Shown here: positions 1 to 6,421 of the stretch, piece by piece
Numbering within the stretch: position 1 is the first letter of the stretch
Layout of the letters: each line of letters begins with the position of its first letter
Source: a virus
Reading direction: 5' to 3' (one strand)
Virus record (IMG/VR): IMGVR_UViG_3300044631_002033
Span: 1 to 60,152 of that record
Length of the DNA stretch: 60,152 nt
Program-made: the position numbers and the translations under genes
Notes under the pieces: model-generated
The model's input: the letters and a program-made list of their open reading frames with translations, nothing else
What the model was told of the DNA's origin: nothing
The model's database searches: none

Positions 1-42
1 CAGTTGTGGAAACAGTCATCAGGTGTCTGTGTGTATGAGAGT

Positions 43-48
43 ATTATA
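43..48 (-). promoter_or_regulatory. -10 box of a TATRAT-N4-TCAT promoter
   Basis: The minus strand reads TATAAT, then ACTC, then TCATACAC, directly after the stop codon of the first gene. The same TATRAT-N4-TCAT arrangement occurs five more times in the window. It would drive a gene leaving the left edge, whose possible ATG is at 19-17. No good -35 box is seen. Confidence 0.45.
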
Positions 49-333
49 TCAAATGGAATGAGGATAAGTTATTTCGGTAAAAGGAAGAGTTTCCAGTTCT
101 TCATCAGTAAATTGAATGCCATCATCAAGTCGTGCTTCATTTTTATAGAGATAGAACTGCTTGAAATTCACAACAGTTCCTCTCAAATCACCATCTCCAT
201 CTACTTGATAAACAAGAACATCACAATACTTATTCCTATCATAAGTCAGGATTGTTGCCTTACGAATAGGTGCTTTTTCTCCCTCAACATCACCATAAGA
301 TGGAATAGGATAATCAGTAAAGGCATCAAGCAT
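49..333 (-). CDS. Small hypothetical protein (94 aa)
   Basis: I do not recognise this protein. The reading frame is open further upstream, but the ATG at 333 has a clear Shine-Dalgarno (AAGGA) about nine bases before it, so I start there (MLDAFTDYP). The product is acidic with a hydrophobic, aromatic centre and no visible membrane segment or signal peptide. It sits directly behind a TATGAT-N4-TCAT promoter (359-364) and is probably expressed early from its own promoter. The start could be 13 codons further upstream. Confidence 0.7.
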   Translation of the reverse strand: MLDAFTDYPIPSYGDVEGEKAPIRKATILTYDRNKYCDVLVYQVDGDGDLRGTVVNFKQFYLYKNEARLDDGIQFTDEELETLPFTEITYPHSI

Positions 334-350
334 TTGGAGTTCCTTTGTGT

Positions 351-414
351 ATGAGAGTATCATACCACCCACAGAGGCACCCAGAGCATCCCCTGTGCCA
401 GTTCATCAAGTGTC
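351..414 (-). promoter_or_regulatory. Promoter cassette, copy 1
   Basis: The 24-base element at 391-414 (minus strand: GACACTTG, then YGAACTGGCACAGGG) is repeated with one mismatch at 2579-2602. It is followed by a GC-rich spacer and by TATGAT-N4-TCATACAC (-10 at 359-364). The order repeated element, GC-rich stretch, -10 box, gene is the same as in copies at 2539-2602 and 8788-8853. It resembles the mobile promoter/stem-loop cassettes known in T4-type phages. In this copy the stem-loop is not obvious. Confidence 0.5.
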
Positions 415-558
415 CTCACCCAAGTTCTTATAAATCGCATCCATCCATATCTTATCAAAATATTTCCTGTCTTCATCAGTAATCATATTTGCTCTCATAT
501 ACTCTTCAAGTGTGATGTTATTATCATCCAAGAACTTTTGGAGTTCTTCAATAGTCAT
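406..558 (-). CDS. Small acidic hypothetical protein (50 aa)
   Basis: Unrecognised. It starts MTIEELQKFLDDN at 558, inside the last codons of the upstream gene (11-base overlap), which suggests translational coupling. The product looks helical and acidic (EELQKFLDD, EEYM, DEDRKYFDKIW). Its TGA stop lies inside the conserved CACTTGATGAAC element of the promoter cassette that follows. Confidence 0.65.
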   Translation of the reverse strand: MTIEELQKFLDDNNITLEEYMRANMITDEDRKYFDKIWMDAIYKNLGEDT

Positions 559-808
559 CCAAAGAAACCTCAAAGGTAATTCTAGCACCAGTAGTATTGA
601 TATACTTATGTCCCATTTCCATATTCATACTTACCACCTGTGCCTCACCATTTTTGATTTTTTCTGCTACTTGTTGAAAAGATGCTTTCAAGTCATCAAG
701 GTCATAAGATTTAAGTTTTGATAGTTTTGGTTTCTCTACTGGTTTTGGAGGTTCTGGTGGTTTTGGATTGTAGAGTTCATTATATTTTTCTATGAGTGGG
801 TTAGTCAT
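548..808 (-). CDS. Small hypothetical protein with Pro/Lys-rich N-terminus (86 aa)
   Basis: Unrecognised. Residues 13-30 are a Pro-Lys-Glu linker (NPKPPEPPKPVEKPK). A predicted helix follows (LDDLKASFQQVAEKIKNGE) and then a beta-rich tail. The start ATG overlaps the stop of the upstream gene as ATGA, typical of coupled phage genes. It belongs to a run of tiny overlapping genes from 406 to 2524. Confidence 0.65.
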   Translation of the reverse strand: MTNPLIEKYNELYNPKPPEPPKPVEKPKLSKLKSYDLDDLKASFQQVAEKIKNGEAQVVSMNMEMGHKYINTTGARITFEVSLDDY

Positions 809-1008
809 CCTCCCAAATCTCCACTCACTACAATAGGTTCTACATCACCACAGACAACTTCTGCGTTCATTTGTTCCATAATAATAGACACCTTATCCAT
901 AACTCTTTCTCTGGTTTCTTGTGTCCAAATGCTATTTCCAACGACACTCAAACTTTTATAAAGAGTATTATGGATTACCATAAGGTCTGCTGCTGATAGT
1001 TTAGTCAT
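805..1008 (-). CDS. Small hypothetical protein (67 aa)
   Basis: Unrecognised. Starts MTKLSAADLMVIHNTLYKSL and looks largely helical. It has ATGA overlaps with the genes on both sides (808 and 1008), so translation is probably coupled along the series. Confidence 0.65.
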   Translation of the reverse strand: MTKLSAADLMVIHNTLYKSLSVVGNSIWTQETRERVMDKVSIIMEQMNAEVVCGDVEPIVVSGDLGG

Positions 1009-1139
1009 TCCTCATCCCCAATATTTCCCCAACGATGAAGTGCTTCACGAATAGTATTTCTAACTTCGGGATAAAGATTGTAATACCCTCCAATCTCATC
1101 CCAAAGTTCATCAATTTGTTCGTCGGTTGGTTCAGTCAT
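1005..1139 (-). CDS. Very small conserved-type protein (44 aa)
   Basis: The 45-codon frame reads MTEPTDEQIDELWDEIGG and ends REALHRWGNIGDEE. The style (T-D-E-Q-I-D-E-L-W ... R-E-A-L-x-R-W-G) resembles short proteins often found in phage early regions, but I cannot name a function. It overlaps the next gene by ATGA. The 30 bases around its start (1129-1158) are repeated exactly at the start of the gene beginning at 1448. A TTG at 1145, better spaced from the AAGGAG Shine-Dalgarno, is an alternative start. Confidence 0.6.
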   Translation of the reverse strand: MTEPTDEQIDELWDEIGGYYNLYPEVRNTIREALHRWGNIGDEE

Positions 1140-1158
1140 AATCAATAATCAACTCCTT
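1129..1158 (-). repeat. Duplicated ribosome-binding/start cassette, copy 1
   Basis: On the minus strand: AAGGAGTTGATTATTG, then ATTATGACTGAACC. It contains a Shine-Dalgarno, in-frame TTG and ATG starts and codons for MTEP. An exact copy lies at 1438-1467, and a shorter part (start codon and MTEP) at 1693-1703. Confidence 0.85.
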
Positions 1159-1181
1159 CTGTTTTTTCAATTTCAGTCATT

Positions 1182-1448
1182 TTACTTTACCTCACCTTTT
1201 CGTAAGTCAATAAACACAAATTTATCATTTATTTGATGAATTATAAACCACGAAGAGTTTTCATCATCAATCATAGTTTTTACTTCATCAAGAGTATCAT
1301 ACAACTTCAAAAACTCCCAATCACTCCATTTACCAGTAAGTTCGTGATGAGTTCCTTCATCAATCCAAAATTGAAAAGAATACTGAAAGTCAGTATCACT
1401 TATATTACGAATTTTATGAGTATCGGTTAGGTATAGTGGTTCAGTCAT
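1182..1448 (-). CDS. Small hypothetical protein (88 aa)
   Basis: Unrecognised. It begins MTEPLYLTDTHKIRN and has an aromatic-rich centre (FQYSFQFWIDEG, KWSDWEFLKLYD). The translation signal is the 30-base repeat shared with the gene starting at 1139. AAGGAG is 13 bases from this ATG but only seven from an in-frame TTG at 1454, so the protein may carry two more residues. Confidence 0.65.
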   Translation of the reverse strand: MTEPLYLTDTHKIRNISDTDFQYSFQFWIDEGTHHELTGKWSDWEFLKLYDTLDEVKTMIDDENSSWFIIHQINDKFVFIDLRKGEVK

Positions 1449-1467
1449 AATCAATAATCAACTCCTT
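1438..1467 (-). repeat. Duplicated ribosome-binding/start cassette, copy 2
   Basis: Exact 30-base match to 1129-1158, including Shine-Dalgarno, start codon and first four codons (MTEP). Confidence 0.85.
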
Positions 1468-1487
1468 GGTATTAATGTTGAAGGATT

Positions 1488-1703
1488 TCATTTCACATCC
1501 ACCCAATCATCATAATAATATCCATAAGAACCTCCACCACTATGATTTTTACATAGAATATTACTACAAGAAAACCAATAGTCAAAGTTTTTACTTTCTG
1601 GTCGCACTTCCAAAAGAGATTGATTACACAGGTATTCTAACACAGGATTTTCACAATCGGTGCATTTACCAACAACACCCAAACAATCTGGTGGTTCAGT
1701 CAT
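1488..1703 (-). CDS. Small cysteine-rich, possibly zinc-binding protein (71 aa)
   Basis: Starts MTEPPDCLGVVGKCTDC. Cysteines occur as C-x6-C-x2-C near the start and C-x4-C in the centre (CSNILC), a spacing that could bind zinc, though I cannot assign a family. A Gly/Tyr-rich stretch (SGGGSYGYYYDD) is near the end. The first codons are shared with the two neighbours that use the MTEP start cassette. The start lies inside the last codons of the gene at 1696-1833. Confidence 0.65.
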   Translation of the reverse strand: MTEPPDCLGVVGKCTDCENPVLEYLCNQSLLEVRPESKNFDYWFSCSNILCKNHSGGGSYGYYYDDWVDVK

Positions 1704-1833
1704 TTTTCTTATAAAACTCTATTTTGAGTTGAGTAATGAGTAAATCAACTTTATCTTCAATACGAGTAAGTCGTTCCTCAATTGTGTCTATAAGATATTC
1801 ATCAATTGCTTGTTTTTTTATTTCGTAAATCAT
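1696..1833 (-). CDS. Very small helical protein (45 aa)
   Basis: The 46-codon frame starts MIYEIKKQAIDEYLID and ends LKIEFYKKND. Leucine/isoleucine spacing (IEERLTRIEDKVDLLITQL) suggests one long amphipathic or coiled-coil helix. ATGA overlap with the CpeT-like gene upstream (1830-1833) and an 8-base overlap with the gene downstream support it as a real coupled gene. Function unknown. Confidence 0.6.
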   Translation of the reverse strand: MIYEIKKQAIDEYLIDTIEERLTRIEDKVDLLITQLKIEFYKKND

Positions 1834-2288
1834 AGTTTTATAAAGTGAAATTCACCATCTTGTTTTGTTTTACCCCAGAGAAATTCATTTGAATCTATAT
1901 CATATCCAGCATCTCTGGAATAGTAATTAATACCATCAAACTTCAAAAATGTGGAGACATAAGCATTTCTCTTGGGTATGATACAATTATCATTTATACC
2001 AATCCAAGAGTTATTTACATACTCAAAAACAATCTCACAAGATTTGGTATTTGTAAGATTATTATAAGGTGTCATAATAACATTCTCACCAGACACGGAT
2101 AATTCCAATGTTGTTGCCCGATAAGGTTTTTCTTCCCCATCAATATCATACCAACTCTTTGAGTATAACATTCCGTCAGGAAGTTCTTCAAATTTAATAT
2201 GAATATGTGCCCAAAGTGGTGGACTGTTAAATGCTTGCTGTTGGTTAGAATAATTACCAATCAATTTTACTTTGAAATCTTCAATCAT
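1830..2288 (-). CDS. cpeT: CpeT-like phycobiliprotein bilin lyase
   Basis: CpeT/CpcT proteins attach phycobilin chromophores to phycobiliproteins; cyanophage versions are auxiliary metabolic genes thought to adjust the host antenna during infection. Family hallmarks seen here are the N-terminal GNYSNQQQAF, a WAHIHIKFEELPDG strand pair, the PYR triplet (EKPYRATTLEL), and the C-terminal YYSRDAGYDIDSNEFLWG followed by EFHF. At 152 aa it is shorter than host CpeT (about 190-200) but close to phage forms, and the middle is diverged. It lies in the early small-gene operon, coupled by ATGA overlaps on both sides. Confidence 0.8.
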   Translation of the reverse strand: MIEDFKVKLIGNYSNQQQAFNSPPLWAHIHIKFEELPDGMLYSKSWYDIDGEEKPYRATTLELSVSGENVIMTPYNNLTNTKSCEIVFEYVNNSWIGINDNCIIPKRNAYVSTFLKFDGINYYSRDAGYDIDSNEFLWGKTKQDGEFHFIKL

Positions 2289-2524
2289 TCTTCATCCTCC
2301 CAATCAATCTCAACGGTTTCAAACTGCTCTACATTAGTGTAAGGCATAGGATTTGCAGGTCCTCCCATCTCATAATGGATTTTATCAAACAATTCATTAA
2401 GCACTAAACTCTCAAATCCTTCTTGGTCTGGATAACACTCCCAGTCCTCAAACATTTCAGTTGTGGGAGAAACCGTGAGAGTTCGGGTGTAAGTAACTGT
2501 GATTGCTTTGAGTTGAATACGCAT
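2285..2524 (-). CDS. Hypothetical protein, first gene of the cpeT operon (79 aa)
   Basis: Unrecognised. MRIQLKAITVTYTRTLTV suggests a beta strand pair; the rest is acidic and ends EIDWEDEE. It is the promoter-proximal gene of the run 406-2524 and sits about 20 bases after the -10 box at 2547-2552. ATGA overlap with cpeT. Confidence 0.65.
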   Translation of the reverse strand: MRIQLKAITVTYTRTLTVSPTTEMFEDWECYPDQEGFESLVLNELFDKIHYEMGGPANPMPYTNVEQFETVEIDWEDEE

Positions 2525-2538
2525 TTGTTTGGTTGCTT

Positions 2539-2602
2539 ATGAAGTCATTATAAGGCAAAAAGGGGTCTTGTGGAGACCCCCTGTGCCAGTTCGTCAAGTG
2601 TC
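2539..2602 (-). promoter_or_regulatory. Promoter/stem-loop cassette, copy 2
   Basis: Minus-strand order: conserved 24-mer (2602-2579), terminator stem-loop (2580-2562) with T-run, then TATAAT (2552-2547), GACT, TCAT. It separates the homing endonuclease gene from the cpeT operon: it ends one transcript and starts the next. The same order and much of the sequence recur at 8788-8853. Confidence 0.7.
2556..2580 (-). terminator. Rho-independent terminator after the endonuclease gene
   Basis: The minus strand reads GGGGTCT-CCACA-AGACCCC followed by TTTTTG: a perfect 7-bp stem, 5-base loop and T-run. Confidence 0.8.
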
Positions 2603-2603
2603 T

Positions 2604-3332
2604 TTATGATATTCTTACTCTTTTGGAAGTGTCTATTCCTCTTTTTCTTTGATAACAAGCAAGTGCCCCAGCATTAGAAATGAAACCAGTTTCAAGACAT
2701 TTCCATTTTTGTGAGGCAACTTTTTTAGAATTCTCACTCATTTGTTCTCTGGTAAGTGCGTGAACCCCAACTTTCATTTCATATGCTTTTTTTCCACCAT
2801 TAAACCCATTTTCACTCAATTGTTTTTTTGTATAAGAAAAAATACCAACACCAAGTTCTTTTGATTTTTTACCATTTTCACTCCTTTGTTCTTTTGTAAA
2901 ACCATAAAGTCCAGCACCAAGTTTTTTTGCTATTTCGGTTGCTTTTTTACCATATTCACTCCTTTGTTCGTAAGTAAGTGAATGAATACCTACACCAAGT
3001 TCTTTTGTCTTATTTCCCAATTCTTTTGCTTTTTCTGTCGTCATTCCATTATGAAATTTTGAAGAAGTTTGATATGCTTTATTCGCAAAGTGTGGATTTT
3101 CAACTACTTTATAGTATTCTTGTAAAGTAATCTCATCAATATATGCTTCTTCTCTTGTATTATAATCGTCCTTAAGTATTATCTTTTGAGTTGGTTTAAA
3201 GTTTTTATCACTAAAAGAACCAAAATACTTTATATCTTCTTCTGGTAAGCATTTACAGGTTCTTGAACCAAAATATCCTCTACCCCATTCCTCATAGGAA
3301 TAATAAACATAGTGATACTCTTTGAGTTCCAT
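2604..3332 (-). CDS. Free-standing GIY-YIG-type homing endonuclease (A)
   Basis: The N-terminal 100 residues look like a diverged GIY-YIG nuclease (YHYVYYSYEEWGRGYFGSRTC, here the Y-x-Y ... Y-F-G core, then EEAYIDEITLQEYY). Residues from about 105 to 215 hold four imperfect repeats of about 24 residues, each with a core like LTYEQRSEYGKKA or FTKEQRSENGKKS, probably DNA-binding modules like those in other phage homing enzymes. A basic tail follows. It has its own terminator and a late promoter inside a nested stem-loop module (3339-3424), an arrangement shared with three other endonucleases here. Homing enzymes spread themselves by cutting related genomes. Confidence 0.75.
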   Translation of the reverse strand: MELKEYHYVYYSYEEWGRGYFGSRTCKCLPEEDIKYFGSFSDKNFKPTQKIILKDDYNTREEAYIDEITLQEYYKVVENPHFANKAYQTSSKFHNGMTTEKAKELGNKTKELGVGIHSLTYEQRSEYGKKATEIAKKLGAGLYGFTKEQRSENGKKSKELGVGIFSYTKKQLSENGFNGGKKAYEMKVGVHALTREQMSENSKKVASQKWKCLETGFISNAGALACYQRKRGIDTSKRVRIS

Positions 3333-3338
3333 AGTTCT

Positions 3339-3424
3339 GCTTTATGTTGTGCCGCAATAGTATTTATACAAGAAAAGGTGCCCGAAAGCACCCAATCTCT
3401 GCTATGGTTGCGACACACATAAGC
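3339..3424 (-). promoter_or_regulatory. Endonuclease control module A (outer stem, terminator hairpin, late promoter)
   Basis: Outer arms 3408-3424 and 3339-3357 pair with small bulges (GCTTATGTGTGTCGCAA against its near complement). Between them are the hairpin GGTGC-TTTCGG-GCACC (3377-3392) with a TTTTC tail, and a perfect late promoter TATAAATA (3361-3368). The leader AAAGCAGAACT leads to the ATG at 3332. RNA started at the late promoter keeps only the downstream arm. Confidence 0.75.
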
Positions 3425-3432
3425 ATCTTTAT

Positions 3433-3693
3433 TTATTTAAGTTCTTCTTCTTGTCTTTCAATTTCAAAAGTTTCGTTGAGAAACTCAATTGCGTATTTTC
3501 CCACTACGAATGCATCTTTATCCTCAAAGAACCTATCACCAATGGTTCTCATATCATAACACTCTTTGCCTTTATCAAAGAAAGCAATCACATAACAGTT
3601 CTCTTGTCCTGAACCATTAGATTGATACCACTTGACGAGTTCATACTTGTTGTTACAGGTGCTCCAACGGAACTCTATGTTACGAAATCTCAT
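3433..3693 (-). CDS. Hypothetical protein (86 aa)
   Basis: Unrecognised. Compact, charged, probably alpha/beta (FRNIEFRWSTCNNKYELVKWY, then AIEFLNETFEIERQEEELK). Its TAA stop lies inside a late-promoter-like AATAAATA (3430-3437). The start overlaps the end of the next upstream gene by 14 bases. Confidence 0.65.
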   Translation of the reverse strand: MRFRNIEFRWSTCNNKYELVKWYQSNGSGQENCYVIAFFDKGKECYDMRTIGDRFFEDKDAFVVGKYAIEFLNETFEIERQEEELK

Positions 3694-3880
3694 TGTTCTC
3701 CAACATAGTTTTAATTTGTTTGAGGTCTTCTATTCGTTGTTTAGTAAGGTCGTATTGTTCAGTATACCAATCAAGGTCATTCACTTCGTGATTGAGTTCT
3801 TCACGAATGTCCCATTCATAACATTGAAGGTCTCCTTCTTGGTCTTGTATGAGGTAATTGAGAGTATCAAGGAGTGACAT
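3680..3880 (-). CDS. Small coiled-coil hypothetical protein (66 aa)
   Basis: Unrecognised. MSLLDTLNYLIQDQEGDL, then a heptad-rich acidic helix (LTKQRIEDLKQIKTMLENN). Overlaps genes on both sides by 14 bases. Confidence 0.65.
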   Translation of the reverse strand: MSLLDTLNYLIQDQEGDLQCYEWDIREELNHEVNDLDWYTEQYDLTKQRIEDLKQIKTMLENNEIS

Positions 3881-4148
3881 TTTCAGGAACAGGAGGAGGA
3901 GGCAGTTGAGGTGGGGGGGTTTGAGACGTTTGAGGAAGTTGAGGTTGGGGGGTAGGAAGAATTACAGGTTCTGGAGCAACTTGTGGTTGTTGTGCTTGGT
4001 CAAGTTTCTTTTCCAACTCCATCACCTTTTGGTCTAATGGACTCAAAGGAACTTCTTTTTGAGAATCTGACAGTTTCCAACCAGTAGCACCAGCAGCAAA
4101 GATACTTGCAAGAGCAGCAAAAACAGAAACAGTTTTAGAAAAACTCAT
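3867..4148 (-). CDS. Small membrane-anchored, proline-rich protein (93 aa)
   Basis: Residues 1-25 form a hydrophobic segment (VSVFAALASIFAAGATGW) that could be a membrane anchor or uncleaved signal. A short coiled-coil helix follows (DQKVMELEKKLDQAQ). The last 40 residues are Pro/Gln-rich with PTPQPQLPQ and PPPQLPPPPVP. Such a protein could span the host membrane or periplasm, but no family is recognised. It is in a tight run (3680-4737). Confidence 0.65.
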   Translation of the reverse strand: MSFSKTVSVFAALASIFAAGATGWKLSDSQKEVPLSPLDQKVMELEKKLDQAQQPQVAPEPVILPTPQPQLPQTSQTPPPQLPPPPVPENVTP

Positions 4149-4360
4149 TCAATAACCTCCCAATGTGCGTCAGATTTGTCACCAAAACGGTTAGTGCCAG
4201 TACGAGTGCTAACCCAAAAAAAGTATTTACGATTTTCAGAAGCAAGGAATAATTCACCACCAGTGTCCTGCTCTACAATACAAACAGGATTGTTGTCCAT
4301 AATGTTTGCTAACCTATTCTTGGATTTGCTGGACTTTGGTTTGACTGTTACTTTTCTCAT
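4145..4360 (-). CDS. Small basic-then-mixed hypothetical protein (71 aa)
   Basis: Unrecognised. Starts MRKVTVKPKSSKSKNRLANI with a strongly basic N-terminus; the rest contains FLASENRKYFFWVST. An in-frame ATG at 4372 is also possible. It overlaps its upstream neighbour by 47 bases in another frame and its downstream neighbour by ATGA. Confidence 0.6.
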   Translation of the reverse strand: MRKVTVKPKSSKSKNRLANIMDNNPVCIVEQDTGGELFLASENRKYFFWVSTRTGTNRFGDKSDAHWEVIE

Positions 4361-4577
4361 TTTGAATCTCAAGTTTCAGTTTACGAATGGTAGGAAAGAA
4401 ATAAGCAAAATCTCTTGTTTCAGTGATAGGTTTGGTTTCACCACATACACCACATTTTGCTTCATAAACAGAGGAGCATCCTACAGAATATACTCCATAC
4501 TTTTTCCCACAGTCAAAGCAGGTATTGGCAGCATTCTCAAGTTTCTTCAGGAGTGCTTTCTTTTCTTTGAGGTTCAT
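4314..4577 (-). CDS. Zinc-ribbon-like small protein (87 aa)
   Basis: Residues 18-50 carry two Cys pairs (CFDCGKKYG and CGVCGETKP), a classic zinc-ribbon spacing, followed by a basic helix (IRKLKLEIQNEKSNSQTK). I start at the ATG at 4577 (MNLKEKKALLKKLE); the longer open frame upstream overlaps the real gene 4537-4737 too deeply. Function unknown. Confidence 0.6.
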   Translation of the reverse strand: MNLKEKKALLKKLENAANTCFDCGKKYGVYSVGCSSVYEAKCGVCGETKPITETRDFAYFFPTIRKLKLEIQNEKSNSQTKVQQIQE

Positions 4578-4737
4578 AACGCAGTTCAACTCCGTATTTG
4601 TTTTTGAGGTTGTCTGTGAGGTAATCATACAGTAGGTAGGCAAACCCGTAGTAGGGTCTTGTGCCAGTTTCGATACTGGTACTCGTTGCGACCGTCCAAA
4701 AAATATCAAGTTCGTGTTTTGGTGGAAGAGGTTTCAT
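4537..4737 (-). CDS. Hypothetical protein (66 aa)
   Basis: Unrecognised. Starts MKPLPPKHELDIFWTVATST and contains PYYGFAYLLYDYLTDNLKNKYG. It is the first gene after endonuclease B; a TATAAT at about 4760 just after the endonuclease stop may be its promoter, but no good -35 box is visible. Confidence 0.6.
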   Translation of the reverse strand: MKPLPPKHELDIFWTVATSTSIETGTRPYYGFAYLLYDYLTDNLKNKYGVELRYEPQRKESTPEET

Positions 4738-4765
4738 AAATTTTAAAATTACACCTATTATTATA

Positions 4766-5533
4766 TCATAAAATTTGACGAACTTTCCATCCTTTATGTT
4801 GTTTTAACTTTCCCCTTAACACTTTTGAAAGGCAAGAAGAATCTAATCCATATTTTTTACCAAATTTCATCAAAGTAGTAAATTCCTCTATAATTTCTCC
4901 ATTAGGTGAAGTAAAAAGAAAATGTCTTCTCTGCAAATTTGAAATTGTGTTTCTATGTTCTTCACTTAAAATTTTATTTTTCATTTTTCTTTTTGTTTCT
5001 TCACTTATTTTTTTCCCAATATTTGCTTGTCTTATTTTTTCTTTAGTTTCTTCAGTATGCAATCTACCCTTACTACATTTACTTATTTTTTCTCTTGTTT
5101 CTTTGGATATATTTTTTTTAGATTCTCTCATTTTTCTTTTAGTTTCTTCCGTATGAAATTTACCAGTCATAGATTTACTTTTTTTTATTCTAGTTTTTAA
5201 GGAATAAACTCTATTTTTTGATGATTCACTTATTTTTTTTAATGCTTCTTCAGAAAAATTTGAAGAACCTTGCCCACCATCAGTCCTATTGAGTAAAATA
5301 CCAGTTTTCAAATTTTTCCTACCAAAAATCGCAATCATATAAATTTCGTGTCTAAATGCTTCTTCTTCGGTTAAATTTTGCTTTAATAATATTACTCTTG
5401 ATTTATCTTTAGGTGGTTTTATGTCAGTTTTTTTCCTACTATAATATCTTCTTCCACTACCTTTACCTATGTAATAAGGAGTCCTATCTTCTCTTAAATA
5501 CGCATAGGTATAAAATCTTTTAGGATTTACCAT
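4766..5533 (-). CDS. GIY-YIG homing endonuclease with NUMOD3-type repeats (B)
   Basis: Residues 6-100 are a GIY-YIG nuclease: YTYAYLRED, YYIGKGSGRR with the catalytic Arg, the conserved RHEIYMIAIFGR, and LLNRTDGGQG. Residues 105-205 carry several short basic repeats (HTEETKRKMRESK, SKETREKISKCSKG, SEETKRKMKNKILSEEHR), the NUMOD3 style of DNA-binding module. The end (GLDSSCLSKVLRGKLKQHKGW) is a helix-turn-helix-like module also present in the HNH enzyme at 34448. Free-standing, preceded by control module B. Confidence 0.9.
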   Translation of the reverse strand: MVNPKRFYTYAYLREDRTPYYIGKGSGRRYYSRKKTDIKPPKDKSRVILLKQNLTEEEAFRHEIYMIAIFGRKNLKTGILLNRTDGGQGSSNFSEEALKKISESSKNRVYSLKTRIKKSKSMTGKFHTEETKRKMRESKKNISKETREKISKCSKGRLHTEETKEKIRQANIGKKISEETKRKMKNKILSEEHRNTISNLQRRHFLFTSPNGEIIEEFTTLMKFGKKYGLDSSCLSKVLRGKLKQHKGWKVRQIL

Positions 5534-5543
5534 AACTGCTCTT

Positions 5544-5620
5544 AACTTGGTGGTTATTAGTATTTATACAGGAAAAGCACTCGAAAGTGCTTTATCCCAA
5601 CCCGAAAAGAACCACCAAGT
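5544..5620 (-). promoter_or_regulatory. Endonuclease control module B
   Basis: Outer arms 5610-5620 (ACTTGGTGGTT) and 5544-5555 (AACCACCAAGTT) form 11 perfect pairs. Inside is AAAGCACT-TTCG-AGTGCTTT (5574-5593), an 8-bp stem on a TTCG loop, and the late promoter TATAAATA (5561-5568). The leader AAGAGCAGTT precedes the ATG at 5533. A second late-like box GATAAATA lies upstream at 5631-5638. Confidence 0.85.
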
Positions 5621-5636
5621 CAGGCATTTTTATTTA

Positions 5637-5984
5637 TCAGGTAAAGTCTTCATCATTTAACTCCACATCTTTTACAAGGTCTTTAAGGTCATTAAAAAAA
5701 TCTTCAGTCAACGGTATTAGTTTCTCTTCACCTCTATCAATTCTATCACACATTTCCATCAGATATTCCAGAAACTCTTTTGGATATGTTTCATCCATAT
5801 TGATGCTACACCAGAACCATTCGTAACACTCTTGAAATGGATCATCAGTTTTCAGTAGAGCATAATCCTTATAATTTCCACCGATAAGGTCTTTCCACAT
5901 TTTGAAATTGTTTCCAATCTCATGCCAACCAGTTTGCAGGCAGTGACCGAAATAATACTCAAACCAGTTCAGTTTCTTCTTCAT
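5637..5984 (-). CDS. Hypothetical protein (115 aa)
   Basis: Unrecognised, aromatic-rich N-terminus (MKKKLNWFEYYFGHCLQTGWHEIGNNFKMW cut here into MKKKLNWFEYYFGHC and following), acidic C-terminus (DLKDLVKDVELNDED). The stop TGA overlaps a GATAAATA late-like box. It overlaps the upstream gene by 26 bases. Confidence 0.65.
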   Translation of the reverse strand: MKKKLNWFEYYFGHCLQTGWHEIGNNFKMWKDLIGGNYKDYALLKTDDPFQECYEWFWCSINMDETYPKEFLEYLMEMCDRIDRGEEKLIPLTEDFFNDLKDLVKDVELNDEDFT

Positions 5985-6249
5985 CTACCTCTTCCAGTCG
6001 TTCCCAATTCCAAGTGTACTCAATAAATCCAATATCAAATCCAAACTTATATGCCCAGAACATAATACTCAAAAGACTACCAGTTCCAGATTTGATTTGA
6101 ATATATGGACAACCAGGATAATCATTCCAAGAAATCGATGCCTGAAGAAGTGCCCAACGGTCTGTAAATAGAAATTGAACATACCACTCGTGTCCAAAGT
6201 CTTCACGATAAGACCATTTAGCAACTTGAAAAAATTTAATTGGTTTCAT
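5959..6249 (-). CDS. Hypothetical protein (96 aa)
   Basis: Unrecognised. Starts MKPIKFFQVAKWSYRED at 6249, overlapping the end of the upstream gene by 14 bases; the open frame extends nine codons further. Many Trp/Tyr/Phe (HEWYVQFLFTDRWALLQ) and an acidic tail (LEEVDEEETELV). Confidence 0.65.
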   Translation of the reverse strand: MKPIKFFQVAKWSYREDFGHEWYVQFLFTDRWALLQASISWNDYPGCPYIQIKSGTGSLLSIMFWAYKFGFDIGFIEYTWNWERLEEVDEEETELV

Positions 6250-6421
6250 TATTGTCCTCAAAGTCAAACCATTCATATAGAGAGTTTACCACACCATCTA
6301 CCACACAATCAACCACAGCATCTTCGTGTGGATTCTCTACATGTTTGTGAGCACGATCATATCCAAATCGGACACCTTCTTCCAGTGCCATCTCAAGAAC
6401 TTTACGAAAATTGGGTTTCAT
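6236..6421 (-). CDS. Hypothetical protein (61 aa)
   Basis: Unrecognised. MKPNFRKVLEMALEEGVRFG, then a helix and acidic end. Its ATG overlaps the upstream stop as TGATG, indicating coupling. Confidence 0.65.
   Translation of the reverse strand: MKPNFRKVLEMALEEGVRFGYDRAHKHVENPHEDAVVDCVVDGVVNSLYEWFDFEDNNETN

Noticed and set aside
4176-4607. A 143-codon plus-strand frame
   Set aside because: Antisense to three coupled small genes with better start signals and a zinc-ribbon motif.
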